A stretch of DNA of 64,000 nt, from contig OAPG01000019.1 of the NCBI GenBank assembly GCA_900208305.1, positions 248,001-312,000 on the forward strand. Direction: 5' to 3'. The position numbers were made by a program, and so were the translations under genes. The notes under the pieces were generated by a model, which was not told the origin of the DNA, searched no databases, and worked only from the letters and a program-made list of their open reading frames with translations. This DNA is from Melanopsichium pennsylvanicum. Taxonomy: Eukaryota; Basidiomycota; Ustilaginomycetes; Ustilaginales. Shown here one piece after another: positions 42,819 to 54,402 of this stretch (the first letter of the stretch is position 1; every line of letters begins with the position of its first letter).

Positions 42819-44422
42819 TCAGTTGGCGTTTGCAGGGATGCGGCCGTAGGTCCTGCGGTACATGTGGTCGACGTTCTCGAGGTAGAATGCTCCAGGCCAC
42901 AAATTCTCGAGCTGGCCGACGGGCTTGTGATTGACAGCGTTGTGGGTAGCCTCACGGGTTTTGAGAGCCTCGACGTAGGTCTCGCAAGGAACGACCTTCA
43001 TGGCGGCAAGGCGGTTTTTGAGATCAGCAGCCTTGACGAGCTGCTCGGTCGAGCCGTTGACGCGGATGACAAACATCGAGGCGGCAGCACCAGAGCCGAA
43101 CGAGTACATGAGGATGCGCTTGCCCTGAATTTCTTGCGAAGAGGTGTTGGAAAGCAGCGAAACGAGACCGCCGTAGAGCGAGGCGGTGTACATGTTGCCA
43201 CATCGTCGAACCGTATCCATGCCGGGTTCAAGCTTGGTCTGCTGAGCCTCCTTGCCGAAAGCAGCAAAAGCCTTCTCGACGTCCTTGTTGGTGATGGTCG
43301 ACTTGCGGTCAAGCTCGGCAAAGTTGGCAGGGATGCTGGCGTACTTTTCGTTCTTGGGATCCGAAACGAAGTCATTGTACAACAATCGGCCGAAACCCTT
43401 CTGAACGAGCTTCGAGTAAGGGCTGTGGAAGAGGGTGAAGTCAAAGTCGTCGATCTTGATCGAGGCGAGGTTGGAGGCATCCGAGTGGCCGTTGACACCG
43501 TTGGCGGCACCGTTGCGGAGCTTGGCAGCACGCTGACGGTAAGCGTCGTAGGTCTTGTCGAGGCATCCGAGGTAGGCCTGGATGGTCTCTGGGCCGTCGA
43601 CCTCGGGATACTCGGATGAGAGGTTGGGCTTGTAGAAGTCCCAGAAGTTGCTCATGTGGGTGCCGTGAGCGGGCTCGAAAACGAGAGGAGCGTCAGGGCC
43701 GATGAGCATGGCAACGGCACCGGCACCACCGACGGGACGGGCCGAGCCCTCGGCGTAGATGGCAATGTCACCAGCGACGACAATGGCGTCACGGCCGTCC
43801 CACGAGCTAGACTCAACCCAGTTGATGGCGTTAAATAGGGCGGCGGTACCACCGTAGCAGGCGTTTTTGGAGTCGATACCCTCAATGTTGTTATTGCCAG
43901 AGGGAGCGAAAAGGTCCATGAGGACGGTCTTGACCGACTTAGACTTGTCAATGATGGTCTCGGTACCGACATCGAGGCGACCGATGTTGCGAGGGTCGAT
44001 GTTGTTCTTCTCAAGGAGGCCAGAGACGACGGAAAGAGCGAACGAGTTGATGTCCTCTCGATCATCGGTGCAGGCCATATACTTCTGACCAAAACCGATG
44101 GTGTACTTGCCTTTGGCTACACCATCAAAGTCCTCGAGCTCATCTTCCGAGATGCACTGCCGTTCGTCATCGTCAACGCCGTCGTTATCGTCATCAACAT
44201 CATGACCAGCACAAAAAACGCAAAAATCGGGAAGTTAGCTCCAAGTCCAACAAGCATTTTGCATGGGTCGTACACAACGACAGTGAGCGTGTCCGCTGGC
44301 AACGCCTTTGCTCGCCATCATCGTTGTGTCACCTTTGGTGAGGAGGAATGTAAGGCACTCACCCTACGGGGAAAGTAGATCTCGATAGCCTTGATTCCGA
44401 CGTTCTGGGGACGAGCCGACAT
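42819..44422 (-). CDS. erg13: Hydroxymethylglutaryl-CoA synthase
   Basis: Condenses acetyl-CoA with acetoacetyl-CoA to HMG-CoA at the start of the mevalonate/sterol pathway. Exon 1 is 44422-44363 (20 codons, MSARPQNVGIKAIEIYFPRR) and exon 2 is 44156-42819, with a 206-bp intron (GTGAGT ... GGCAG), phase 0. The protein has 465 residues, as expected. The spliced N-terminus continues CISEDELEDFDGVAKGKYT and IGFGQKYMACTDDREDINS. Catalytic residues are visible: Glu in ...GTETIIDKSKSVKT, Cys in NACYGGTAALFNA, and His in the FEPAHGTHMSNFWDFYKP region. A reading that starts at the first Met of exon 2 (44078) loses the N-terminus. It sits in the same window as the sterol-acyltransferase candidate. Confidence 0.95.
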
Positions 44423-44572
44423 ATTGAAATGTATATGGGGATGCAGGATGGAGGGGATGCGAATAGGAGCGTGATGAAGCCTGTGCTAGTAGAGGGAGTT
44501 TGGTGGTCAAGGGGGTTTGCATTTTTTGCAACACGGATACGGACACGCACAGGCATGAGCAACACCCACCAA

Positions 44573-44591
44573 ACGCACGCACGCACGCACG
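44573..44591. repeat. (ACGC) microsatellite
   Basis: Nearly five ACGC units, about 150 bp upstream of the HMG-CoA synthase start. Confidence 0.85.
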
Positions 44592-44840
44592 AAGGGTGCA
44601 GTGCAACCCACCACCGCGAAGATTGCCAGGATTGGACCAGAACAAGGCTAGGCGAGCTAACGGCGAACAGTCACTAGTGAGGCTACGGCTAATAGAAGCT
44701 GTCAGTGAGTGAGTGAGTGTGTGTGCACCAAGATTTTCGGCGGCGGGTCAAAAAATTAAGATGCCCAGCACGCCAAAACGGGCACGCGAGCATAAGGCAC
44801 TTTTCCTCGGCGAGGATTTGTTTTCTCGAAGAGCAGAAAG

Positions 44841-44864
44841 AAGAACAAGAACAAGAACAAGAAC
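44841..44864. repeat. Four copies of AAGAAC
   Basis: A perfect hexanucleotide tandem repeat in the intergenic region. Confidence 0.85.
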
Positions 44865-45832
44865 AATCGCGGCCAAAGCGCTGCTCAGACTCTGATGCAG
44901 ATCAGCCAAAAAGATTAACTCGAGAAGAAAAAGTGGCAGAGGGCGGAGTCGTCTGACGCGATGAAATGGACCAACGCAACACTTTTGGGGCTGCATCCTT
45001 CTTTCTCCGCCACCCAAAAGGCGCGTTGTCTCGCATGTTTCCTGCTGCTGCTGCTGCTCTGCAGTGGAACGCGTGTGGTTGCAAATGTGAAAATCGTGCC
45101 ATTTCGGTCCCTGTTAGCGAGACCCCCCCATATTTGGGTTTCGCCGGTCGGATGCCAGCAATCGACCAAACCAAGAGCTTTGTTGCAACGGAGCTGCTCG
45201 GATTGAGAGCGAATTGCTGTTTTGCCAGAAGCTGGCCGCAAGCCACTTTTCGACACCATTTGAGGTTGGTGTTTGTATCGGGCAGTTTCTGCACAATCAC
45301 AAAAACAACATCGATCGACGGCGAACCCACCGATTGAAAGTTTTTCTCCGCCTCGAATTGTGACAAGACCATCTCCGCATCAATCGGCCTTGGTGATGGC
45401 ATTAGATCATTTCATCTCAGCTACTCTGTTCATCGCATTTGTGGCAGTGCCATTGAACCACGTCAAGTGCGGTGTTACAGCCACAGTATTGGTACTGTGC
45501 CAAACAATTCGATCCCCTCTTCCATATGCAACCCAATTTCCCGACTCGTGGATTTTCATTTTTAAAAAAATTTGAGAAGAAAAGTGGGACGATTTTTGTT
45601 CAAATTCGCCCCGCGCGCGAGAGAGCTTCTCAACCTTCAGATCAGGCACCCGATTCCTCTTTAGGCCGTTCGGATCTAGAGACAGGCTGTAGCACAATGC
45701 CCGGTCATTCTCTTGCTCGCAGCGTCTTCCTCGCTCTCTTTCGCTGTGCGAACACACGGAGCGCAAGATGTTCCATGACAGTACAATTGTGAAAGTGGGT
45801 TGCGGGTGTGAGAGTCTATCGAAAACGTGAGA

Positions 45833-47992
45833 TCAGTTGCCATCAGCACCGAAAGCAGCGCCTTTAGCTTGTGCAGCAGTATCGTCAGCGTTCTCTCCAC
45901 CATCTTCATCCCCAGGCCAATCCTCCTCTTTCAAGAATGCGCAGATGACCATTCTGCCACCAAACTGTCTGCCTGCAATAGCCTTGAGCGCCTGTGCACA
46001 ATGCTCGATTTCAGCATATCTGACATATACCCTTCCAACACCTTCCCTTTCCCCTCCCTGATCACTTCCTCCTTCTTTGGTCTCGTCTTGGTTCCTCTTC
46101 CACTGATGAGCAGCTGCGCCTTTGCTCTCCTTGGCAGGCCTCGGAATCCTGACATCCGTCACTGCACCGTACTTTGTACATTCGTCTCTGATATCTTCGA
46201 CGATGTCTGCATACTCTTCGTCATCCTGCAGCTCTTGCGGTGTAATCATGTTGAGCATGACCATGCAATTTGTGGGTTCACCTCCATCTCCGCCTCCCCC
46301 AGCGAATGCACTTGACACTGCGCTTGTTCCCGGTGCACCTGCATTAGCTTCCGTAGCTGCAAGCGCTTGAGCCTTCTTCTCACTTCCCACGCTAGCGCGT
46401 TGCACGACCAAGTTCCGATCGCCCAACTCCATCCCATTGAGTCCTTGACAAGCAAGGTCAGTAAGGGCGGTATCCACGTATTCGCAGAATGCAAACCCTT
46501 TACTCTGCCCCGTACCCGTATCTTTGACCAAGTTGAACGCGCGTAGTTCGCCAAAGGCCTGCAGCAACTCGATCACCTGGTCATCCGTGAGATATGTCGG
46601 CAGTCCACCAACGAAGATCTTTTGCGGCGAATCGGGAACATTGGTGCTGATGACTCCAGGCACATGAATGTTGCTAGGTGGCCTGACATCCGGGCCAGTA
46701 TAGTCTTTGGGTCGACGAATCTTGAGAGACTGGGCTTGGAAGACGATGCCGTCAAAGGACATGGCGTTAGTAGCTTCATCGGGATGACGAAACTCGACAA
46801 AGGCGTACCCCTTGTCGACGTTGACTTGGGCAGACATGGCAGATTCGCCCGGTTCGGTGCCAAGTTTAAGTTTGAGCATCTGTTCGTTGAAGAAGGCGAC
46901 TATGTTGGACTCGTTGGCTGTGTGGGTGATGTTGCCCACGTACAGACGGCGTGCTTGGCGCGAAGCGTTTTGCGCGGCAAGTTCTTCGGGAGACGGTCCT
47001 TGAGGCTGCGAGCTGTTGTTGGGTCCGAATCCAGACTGAGATTGGTGGGGGGAACCGTGACCGTGGGGTTGTTGATGCGGTCGTGGATATTGGTTTTGAT
47101 GATGGGAGTGCTGGCTAGAATACGGTTGTTGCTGAGAGTAAGGCTGGTTGTGATGGGGAGAGTATGGTTGTCGACCGCCGTGCTGATGAGGAGGCATGGG
47201 ACCACCTCGGTGGGGATGGATAGGTTGTCCGCCCATATGGATTGGCGGCAGCGGCAAGCCGACGCCCGGAGGTACACCAGGACCATTGACGCCAAGATTG
47301 ACAGGAGGCATGCCTACCAGCCTCGTTTGACCTGGGATGCCGAACAAACCGGTAGCCTTTGCAGCTAGAGCACTAGTACCTTCGAAACCTGGTGCGGGTA
47401 TATCCCATTTGGTATTTGGCCGCGGGCGCTCACTGATCGGAATAGTGCCTTCTGGTGTCGGGCTGCGACGTACGGATGGACTGCTGTCACGTCCTTCCGC
47501 ACTCCTCCAGTCATCACTGCGACATTGACTTCCTCTTTGGTGGTAGTAATTGTCTTCGTCATATCTGGAACGTTGCCTACGACCCGAGTATCGATCGTCC
47601 CAGTCGCGCCTATAAGAATAAGCGTCCCGACCATCACGGCCATCGCGGCCATCACGACTGCCGCGTACCTTTCCTCCATGGTAGTCATCATCCCTACGTC
47701 TGCGTCGACGATCATCGTCGTCCCGATCGCGATCGCGCCTATCGTCTCGTTGAGACTTGCGTGGATACCTATCATGCTCGTCCCTATCATCTCCATCACC
47801 TCTCCTCTTTCTGGAGCTTGAAGAGGAAGCGTCCCTATCTTCATCATATGCATCGGCCTTACCTGACCTTCTGTCTCTACGATCTCTTTCTCGATCGCGA
47901 TCCCTGGCGGAGGAAGAGCTGTTGCGATCCCTGATTTTGCTGCGGACTTCGTCCTCGATGCCGGCCAAGAAAGCCTCTGCTGAGTCCGACAT
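45833..47992 (-). CDS. U2AF large subunit (U2AF65) splicing factor
   Basis: Binds the polypyrimidine tract and branch-point protein at the 3' splice site and recruits U2 snRNP. 719 residues, no intron. The N-terminal RS-type region (about 1-150) is dense in Arg, Asp, Ser and Tyr with RDRD/RRD repeats. RRM1 begins near RRLYVGNI and includes KGYAFVEFRH. RRM2 contains KIFVGGLPTYLTDDQVIELL and KGFAFCEYVD. The C-terminal UHM starts at CMVMLNMITPQELQDDEEY and contains RVYVRYAEIE and GRMVICAFLKEEDWP, the acidic and loop elements that bind SF1. The domain order RS, RRM1, RRM2, UHM is the family's. The Gln/His/Pro-rich segment before RRM1 is longer than in animals. It is divergently paired with Prp40. 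Confidence 0.94.
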   Translation of the reverse strand: MSDSAEAFLAGIEDEVRSKIRDRNSSSSARDRDRERDRRDRRSGKADAYDEDRDASSSSSRKRRGDGDDRDEHDRYPRKSQRDDRRDRDRDDDDRRRRRRDDDYHGGKVRGSRDGRDGRDGRDAYSYRRDWDDRYSGRRQRSRYDEDNYYHQRGSQCRSDDWRSAEGRDSSPSVRRSPTPEGTIPISERPRPNTKWDIPAPGFEGTSALAAKATGLFGIPGQTRLVGMPPVNLGVNGPGVPPGVGLPLPPIHMGGQPIHPHRGGPMPPHQHGGRQPYSPHHNQPYSQQQPYSSQHSHHQNQYPRPHQQPHGHGSPHQSQSGFGPNNSSQPQGPSPEELAAQNASRQARRLYVGNITHTANESNIVAFFNEQMLKLKLGTEPGESAMSAQVNVDKGYAFVEFRHPDEATNAMSFDGIVFQAQSLKIRRPKDYTGPDVRPPSNIHVPGVISTNVPDSPQKIFVGGLPTYLTDDQVIELLQAFGELRAFNLVKDTGTGQSKGFAFCEYVDTALTDLACQGLNGMELGDRNLVVQRASVGSEKKAQALAATEANAGAPGTSAVSSAFAGGGGDGGEPTNCMVMLNMITPQELQDDEEYADIVEDIRDECTKYGAVTDVRIPRPAKESKGAAAHQWKRNQDETKEGGSDQGGEREGVGRVYVRYAEIEHCAQALKAIAGRQFGGRMVICAFLKEEDWPGDEDGGENADDTAAQAKGAAFGADGN

Positions 47993-48197
47993 GGTGATTG
48001 TTCCACTATAAGAGTTCGGAACAACGCCGATAAAGAGAGCGAGTAATGTGGGAAGATGAGCGGAAGAAAAGCCGATGGATACTGTTACTGTAATATGAGT
48101 GGTCGGATGTCAAACCAGTAGATGGGGAATGTGGATTGAACCTGTGAATTCAGTCAAAGATGCAGCTACAAATTCCCAATTATATACACACACACAC

Positions 48198-48265
<68 letters not shown>

Positions 48266-48429
48266 GCCCATTCCGAATTCCGATTTTTTTTCTTCGCAGC
48301 ATGCCAGGGTCTGCACTTGGCGCAGATCAGAAGAAGCAAATGGAGTCAAGCTCAACCATCGGACGCCATCACTTGCGTCTTGTCTCGATCCAACTATCGC
48401 GAGACACTTTCTTAGACGAAGAAGTCACC
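47993..48429. promoter_or_regulatory. Shared promoter region of U2AF65 and Prp40 with a (CT) tract
   Basis: 437 bp between two divergent splicing-factor genes. Both promoters must lie here. It contains (CT) dinucleotides with occasional T at about 48199-48267, on the Prp40 side and likely in its leader. The Prp40 frame is open upstream to ATG 48160, but translating that would add a CT-repeat-coded peptide with no family match. Confidence 0.6.
48199..48267. repeat. (CT)n microsatellite
   Basis: About 68 bases of CT units interrupted by TT, within the leader region of Prp40. Confidence 0.9.
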
Positions 48430-50406
48430 ATGTCGGCAGCAAATGCAGCACAATGGACTGAACACCGTACGCCGGAGGGGCGGCTTTACTGGTACCACAC
48501 TACAGAGCGTCGATCCGTATGGGAGAAACCTTCCGAACTCAAAACACCGCGTGAGCGAGCACTCGAAGCAACGCCATGGAAGGAGTACAAGTCTGGTGAT
48601 AGATCTTACTACGTGCACAGCGTAACGAAGCAGTCTACATGGACATTACCCGAGGAGCTCAAGGACATCTTGGATCGGTATCCTGTTGATGGTCCCTCTG
48701 CCACTCTTCATGTGGCTTCTCCTCACGTTGGCAGCACTCAACAAAGTCCTGCGTTTGCTCGCTCACCTTTGGCCGTTCCCAGCCCAAACCCGCGCATCGT
48801 CCAAGCCTTACCAGCAGCAGCAAGATCAAGCCATGCCCTTTCGCCAAACACCCCACATGGCGCAGCATCAGGCAGCGACACGCCTCTTCTCACCGACCCA
48901 TCCACATCGCGAACAAACCCATCAACACTCCAATCCGTATCTGGCAACACCGAGCTCAACTTCAAAGGTGACAAAGAGGCAGCAGAAGCAGCCTTCCTCA
49001 CCCTCCTCTCCGATACAGGAGTTGATGTCGACTGGACATGGGAGACCACGATGCGTTCGATCATCACCAACCCTCTGTACAAGGCTCTCAAGACCATTGC
49101 AGAACGCAAAGCCGCTTTCAACAAGTATCTTGACAATCTCAGACACAAACGCGCCCAAGAATCCGCTGTGCGTCTCGAAAAATTCAAACCTTTATTCAAG
49201 CAACTCGTAGACAAAGACGAGCGGATCAAGAGCTATTCAAGTTTCGCCACAGTCAAGAAGTTCCTCGGGGATACACCAGAATGGGAAAAAGCCAAAGGCG
49301 ACGAGGAAGCGAGAGAGATCTATCAAGTGGTTATGAAGGAGAAAAGACAGGCAGAGAAGGAAGAAGAGATAAGGATTCGGAAGAGAAACATGGACATGCT
49401 CATGGCTCTCCTCAAGACTTTTGAAGCGGATGTGTTTACCAGGTGGAGAGATGCGCATCGGACCATCCTCGAATCGCAGGAGTATCTTGATGATCCACAC
49501 CTCCCCGCGATGGAGGTGAGTGACATGCTGGTAGTATTCGAAGATCTCATCAAGGGAATCGAGAAAGAGACAGATGTGGCCAAGCGCCAGGAGATGGAAG
49601 CGAAACGGAGGAAGGAGAGGCAGAACCGGGACGCGTTCAAAGCTCTTCTGGGCAATCTGGAACGTGAAGGAAAGATTCGTGCTAGGAGTACGTGGGGTGA
49701 AGTGTTTCCTCTAATCAAGGACCATGATGATTTCCTTCGCGCAGTGGGACAACCTGGATCTAGTCCACTGGATTTGTTCTTTGATCGAGTCGACGAATTG
49801 GATCAGCACCTGGAGAAGCAGACTGCTGATGCGCTTCAGCATGCCTCGAAATCCGGTCATCAAGTGACACCGACTACCACCGAGACCGACTTCCTTTCGT
49901 GGACATCGGCTTCAGGTGTTCCTGAAATAACACTCAAACACATCTACTCTGAACTCGTTGCGTATCTCGCAGAGGAAGAAGAGAGAAAGGCTACCGAAGA
50001 GAGGAGGAGGTTGGAACGAAAGCATAGGCACAAGATCGAAGATCTCAGATATGCTTTCAAAAAGGTTGACCCAGCGCTCGATCTGAACGCGGATTGGGAT
50101 CAAGTCAAGCAGAGGGTGGAAGGGTTGAGTGAGTATGTCGAGGCCATGAGGGAGGATGAGAGGGTTCCCAAATTGGCTTGGGACAAGTTTGTGCGAAGAC
50201 AACGGGAAAAGGAAGCAGAAGCACAATTGATGGCCAGTGACGAGAGTCGCAAGAGGAAAGATCATCCTGATGCTAATACGACAAGCAGAAGGAGGAGTAG
50301 TACTTGTGCAAGTGCTGGCAACGGTACAGCGCCCGTCGAATCAGAGCCAATGAAGAAAGTCAAGAGAAACGATGACGAGAGCGAGCCCGAAGAAGGCGAA
50401 GTGTAG
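48430..50406 (+). CDS. prp40: Prp40 pre-mRNA processing factor (WW-FF protein)
   Basis: A U1 snRNP-associated factor that bridges the 5' splice site to the branch point. ATG 48430 is chosen for its context (AGTCACCATG) and because the WW domain starts right after it; 658 residues result. WW1 is about 5-37 (RLYWYHTTERRSVWEKP) and WW2 about 46-78 (SYYVHSVTKQSTWTLP). FF domains follow from about 165 to 560 (for example AFLTLLSDTGVDVDWTW, FKPLFKQLV, FKALLGNLEREGKIRARSTW), interspersed with coiled-coil KR/E segments. The C-terminus is disordered and basic. The two WW plus several FF layout is that of Prp40/PRPF40. It shares its promoter region with U2AF65, a partner of the same early complex. Confidence 0.94.
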   Translation: MSAANAAQWTEHRTPEGRLYWYHTTERRSVWEKPSELKTPRERALEATPWKEYKSGDRSYYVHSVTKQSTWTLPEELKDILDRYPVDGPSATLHVASPHVGSTQQSPAFARSPLAVPSPNPRIVQALPAAARSSHALSPNTPHGAASGSDTPLLTDPSTSRTNPSTLQSVSGNTELNFKGDKEAAEAAFLTLLSDTGVDVDWTWETTMRSIITNPLYKALKTIAERKAAFNKYLDNLRHKRAQESAVRLEKFKPLFKQLVDKDERIKSYSSFATVKKFLGDTPEWEKAKGDEEAREIYQVVMKEKRQAEKEEEIRIRKRNMDMLMALLKTFEADVFTRWRDAHRTILESQEYLDDPHLPAMEVSDMLVVFEDLIKGIEKETDVAKRQEMEAKRRKERQNRDAFKALLGNLEREGKIRARSTWGEVFPLIKDHDDFLRAVGQPGSSPLDLFFDRVDELDQHLEKQTADALQHASKSGHQVTPTTTETDFLSWTSASGVPEITLKHIYSELVAYLAEEEERKATEERRRLERKHRHKIEDLRYAFKKVDPALDLNADWDQVKQRVEGLSEYVEAMREDERVPKLAWDKFVRRQREKEAEAQLMASDESRKRKDHPDANTTSRRRSSTCASAGNGTAPVESEPMKKVKRNDDESEPEEGEV

Positions 50407-50810
50407 ATTTAATCCCAACACAACCAAGCTTTTCTCACTTGTTGGACTCTCATGCAATCTGTTATTCATCATCTGCACAGTCTGTGAGCCTGTCGTCTCT
50501 GCTTTGTGACCCAGATCGCATCATCTCTCAACTATCACAACATAGCTTTTTTTCGTCTCATCTCCGCATGGTCATCGAACACTCGATCCAACATCTCTCC
50601 ATCGAGCACACTCCTCGTCCCGCAGCAAAGATGTTTGAGAGATGAGATTCGGAAAGAGCAAGAGCACGACGAAGGAGGTAGTACAAGCAAACAACAATGG
50701 CGGACATCCGCAGTGTCTCTGTGTGTGTGGATGTGTGGATGTGTGGATGTGTGGATGTGTGGGTGTGGGAGTCAGAGTTCCTAGTGTATAAGCTGTGTCG
50801 AGAGACATGA
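50407..50810. other. Intergenic with an 8-bp tandem repeat
   Basis: Between the Prp40 stop and the PP2A-B stop (convergent). Holds GTGTGGAT in four perfect copies (about 50725-50756) plus partial copies. No gene. Confidence 0.55.
50725..50756. repeat. (GTGTGGAT)4 tandem repeat
   Basis: Four consecutive copies of the 8-bp unit. Confidence 0.85.
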
Positions 50811-52605
50811 TCATGCCATCGGGATACCAGCGGGGTTATTAGCACTGAAGATGAACAGATTGTTCGTAGCGGCAATAGCGATGGTGTTCTCCCTTGGATG
50901 GTAGCTCGCGTGCAGAATCTTCTTGTTAAAGTCTGGATTATCCAAGTTGACCTGCCCTGGCGCTCCCAGTGTTCCGTTGTTTGCTCCTCCGTTCTTGCCC
51001 TTTTTGCCCGCCCCTGCCATTCGCTTGGCCTTGAACGCACTCTTATCCGCCTGCAAGACCACGTCCGAACTGTCATCCTTATCAAAGATGTGGAGGTAGT
51101 TATTGTAGCTTCCAGTCAACACCTTCTTGCCATCGGGACCCCAGAGTGCTTCGAACTTGTCAAAGATGCAGTCATTTTCATACAAGTCGCAAAGCTTACT
51201 CCTGAGGTGGTCGTGGATGGGGATTGTCTTGACTGGCTTGTTCTCCATGTTGACATCCCAAATTTTGAGTGTCAGATAGTCCCTCGACAAGATGTACCTT
51301 CCATCCCGAGAGAACTTGACGTCCGAGATGCTGCTGATGATCTCGGAGAAGAAGCTCTTGGTACTCGGATCCTCCTCTTCCTCAAACTGCTTGGCATGCG
51401 CGTCGCAGAGCGCACTGTCCCTCATATCCGCCAATTTGATTGTCCCCTTGGATGAGGAATACACAAACTGGTTGCAGTGGATAGGATGGAACTCGGCAGC
51501 AGTGATGACTTCGGTCAGCTCCTCCATGTTGACCGGCTTGATGTCGACAATGTTGAAGCTCTGATCACTAATATTGAGGTTCCAAAGATTGATCCTCAGG
51601 TCGTCGGCACTGATATAAGTCTCGCCATCCGAGTTGACAGAGATCGAATTGATGTGGTATGCATGGGCGTTGGCGTAGATTTTCCTTGGAACTGCGGCGA
51701 TGATGGTATCAACGGGTGTGAGACGAGGGAGGCGCAGTCCGATGCCGGATCCGGGTACTGGTGTGGGGACGGGGAGGAGTGATGGATGGACGTCTGGGTC
51801 ACGCATCTGACCGTAACCCATGTCGTTGTGGTTGTTCTCTGCGACAAGCTTGAGCGTCTTTTCAAACACTTTCCACAACTTGATGGTCTTGTCATTTGTA
51901 CTGAGCAGAAAGTGGGCGGCATTTTGCCTTCTGCACCACTTGATCTTGTTGATCTTTTCCTCGATTTCGAGCGACTTGAGGTAGTCGAACTCGGGTTCGT
52001 GCGATTGGAACTCGGTGTGAAATTTGTACTCGCATCCCTTTTTCTGTGTTGAGATCAAAGCAAAGCAGCAGTGGCAAGAGATGATCAACGAACGGTTCGA
52101 ACCGGCCTGTGGAAGGAAATTCAATCGGACGAGTCTACTTACAGAGTCGTTGCGCTCGAAAAGCACGACACGGCCACCTTTGTCACCTGTAGCGAGGTAG
52201 TCACCGGTATGATCAAACTCTACTGTCGAGATAATGTCGGCTGTGGGACACGGAAGTGAGGACAGAGAAGAGCATCGCATGGATGACGATCAGTCATGTG
52301 TCCGAATCTTGGAGTGGCCTCAACGGGAGGAGCTCGAGAGCGCAGAATCGATGCGAGAGCATCCATACTTTGAACGGGCGAAAGAGACAGCATGCAGCAA
52401 TACTGAACCATCGATGTACGCAAGCAGGGCATGCAAGGCGGCTATGGAATGCGGACTGTGGCTGCATCCAACACCGCTATCACGTATGAAACTGTGCCGT
52501 ATGAAGGAGAGGCAACTTACCTTCTGTGATCTCCTCGACCTCGCCCTTGTCGCCAAAGCACTGAGCGAAGCGCCATCCGCCAGACGGATCTCCCTCCTTC
52601 TCCAT
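50811..52605 (-). CDS. cdc55: PP2A regulatory subunit B (B55/Cdc55), three exons
   Basis: The WD40 beta-propeller regulatory subunit that targets PP2A in mitosis and stress signalling. Exons: 52605-52521, 52240-52143, 52043-50811; introns of 280 and 99 bp (GTAAGT...CACAG and GTAAGT...ACACAG). Joined, the protein has 471 residues. The N-terminus [20 protein letters not shown] continues [32 protein letters not shown], then [20 protein letters not shown] and [16 protein letters not shown]. Repeats include [44 protein letters not shown], and [16 protein letters not shown], all close to other B55 proteins. The end is [20 protein letters not shown] followed by [11 protein letters not shown]. The single long open frame (52280 leftwards) reads through intron 2 and misses exon 1. 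Confidence 0.95.
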
Positions 52606-54402
52606 TATGGCAGCTGAGCTATTGTGTTTATCGAGCAAACTGTCTATGGACAACGTGATTAGCACCAGTCCGTGTTGTACACCGAGACTTGAAGCGCTGA
52701 GGCAGTGTTTTCAACGTTGCAGAAAAGCTAACCAGCGGAGAGGCTAGGCTGTGCTTCGAAGCTGGTGCTGTTGAGTTGACGATTGGTGGTGTATTGGTGA
52801 GTGACGATCTAGGATGCGAGTCTTTTGACTGAAAGGCCGTCGTACAGATGTCTTTGCTGCTAGGAGCGGGTCACGAATGAGCAATGCAAAGTTGGAGAGC
52901 TGGAGATTTCCGAAGCGAGGTGTAGCAGCACAGCGATGGGAATTGATGCTGGAACGAAGCAGGAGACCAATTGCAGAAACTCGAGAACAACGTTGATTCG
53001 TGGAAAAAGCAACAAAAAAAAACAACAAAAAACCCCAGTGCGTAGTCGGACGCGTTTGTGGTGCGAGCCAGGTCGATGGTGGGACCGAGGACCAGACGTA
53101 GACTCGAGAAGCTGAACGGTGTCAGTGTGCGCGCGGTAGCTTGTTGGACGGGGCCGCCGAGTGCGTGATCGTGGAGTTGCGATGAGAGAAGGAAAAAAGG
53201 GGGTTGGTGTTGATGGTTGATGGGATGGTGGAGGCAGCGAACTGGGAGATTGGCTGGCTGGCTTGAGGCATTTTCGATTGTCTGTGCTTTTTTGATCGGG
53301 GTGAAGCGCTGTGGTGTGTAAGGAGGGCTCGTGCTTTTTTGGTGTGATTTTGGTGCTCTACACTTGAATTCAGCTGCCGGACTCGATAGTCAAATTCTTT
53401 TTTCTTTTTTCTCTGAATTTCCGAAATGGTATCTTTGTTTCTGATATGGCCATGAGCTGGTATGAGCAAATTCGACTTTTTGATTCGCCGCCAGACAGAC
53501 TGATATTATTACAAATAAAGCGCAAGACTATCTTAGCTTTCAGCCTCAACGAGCGATGTTTACTGTCAGCTGAAAATCGACGGCCCCACAAGAGCAGTAG
53601 TCGAAGCGCATAGGCCTCCCAGTGCCTCCATCGTCGTGGCTCTCCTCTGTCACTCTCATCTCTCGCAGCTTATGACATGGCAAATCCAGGTGATTTTCTT
53701 GCTGAGCTCTTTCTTCGACATGCGTGAAAGGCGCGGCAACATCGAATGCATGTTTGTTCCACCAATGTAAATTTTGAATGGGAGTATGAGACAGGTGGGG
53801 GATCGTCTAGGCGCTTCAATTGGCTAGTACCCATTACTTGTCTCTCACACGGCATCTCTTGCACGTAATTACCGTCGTTCTCACCGTGGCCTATGCAATC
53901 CTGTATCGACACTCCAGGTTGTATCCCCCTTCTTGGGCGCAAGGCAAGTTTGTGTTGCGCTCGATTCATAGTAGAGCCAGGAATGACTCGCACGACCATC
54001 ATATCGCGTCAACCAAACTGCTGTAAAATGCATTGCTGTCGAGTCAATTCAAGGTAGGTCGCTCAAATTTTCGAAATTTGAAAATGAAAAAGCGGTAGAA
54101 AAACAGCAGCCAAAATTCCTCGAAAAAGGGCAAGTTTTTTTTAGTGAAAAAATACTCTTGATCCGCTCGCCTAGAAAAGCGCACGAGCCATCTTGATAGC
54201 TTTGAAACTCCACAGAGCTCCCGATTCATCCTGATCGATTATGATCCTAGTTCGATGCCGATCAGCCCTTCCCTTCGATTCTGCTCTAACAAAGAACAGC
54301 GTCCGCCTTTATACCACACATCATCCTCCAGACCATCGACATATCAGAGCATCTTCGATCCCATGACATTGAGATACCATATCGCAACTCGAAGCCTCGA
54401 CG
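52606..54402. other. Intergenic region upstream of PP2A-B
   Basis: 1.8 kb with no supported gene. Contains the promoter and leader of the B55 gene and the 3' end of the copper-protein gene. Short open frames carry no recognisable motif. Confidence 0.5.

Larger units (their letters stand above)
44423..45832. other. Intergenic with short tandem repeats
   Basis: HMG-CoA synthase promoter side and U2AF 3' end. Contains (ACGC)n at about 44573-44591 and four copies of AAGAAC at 44841-44864. No gene supported: the ORFs of 160 residues or less have no motifs. Confidence 0.5.
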
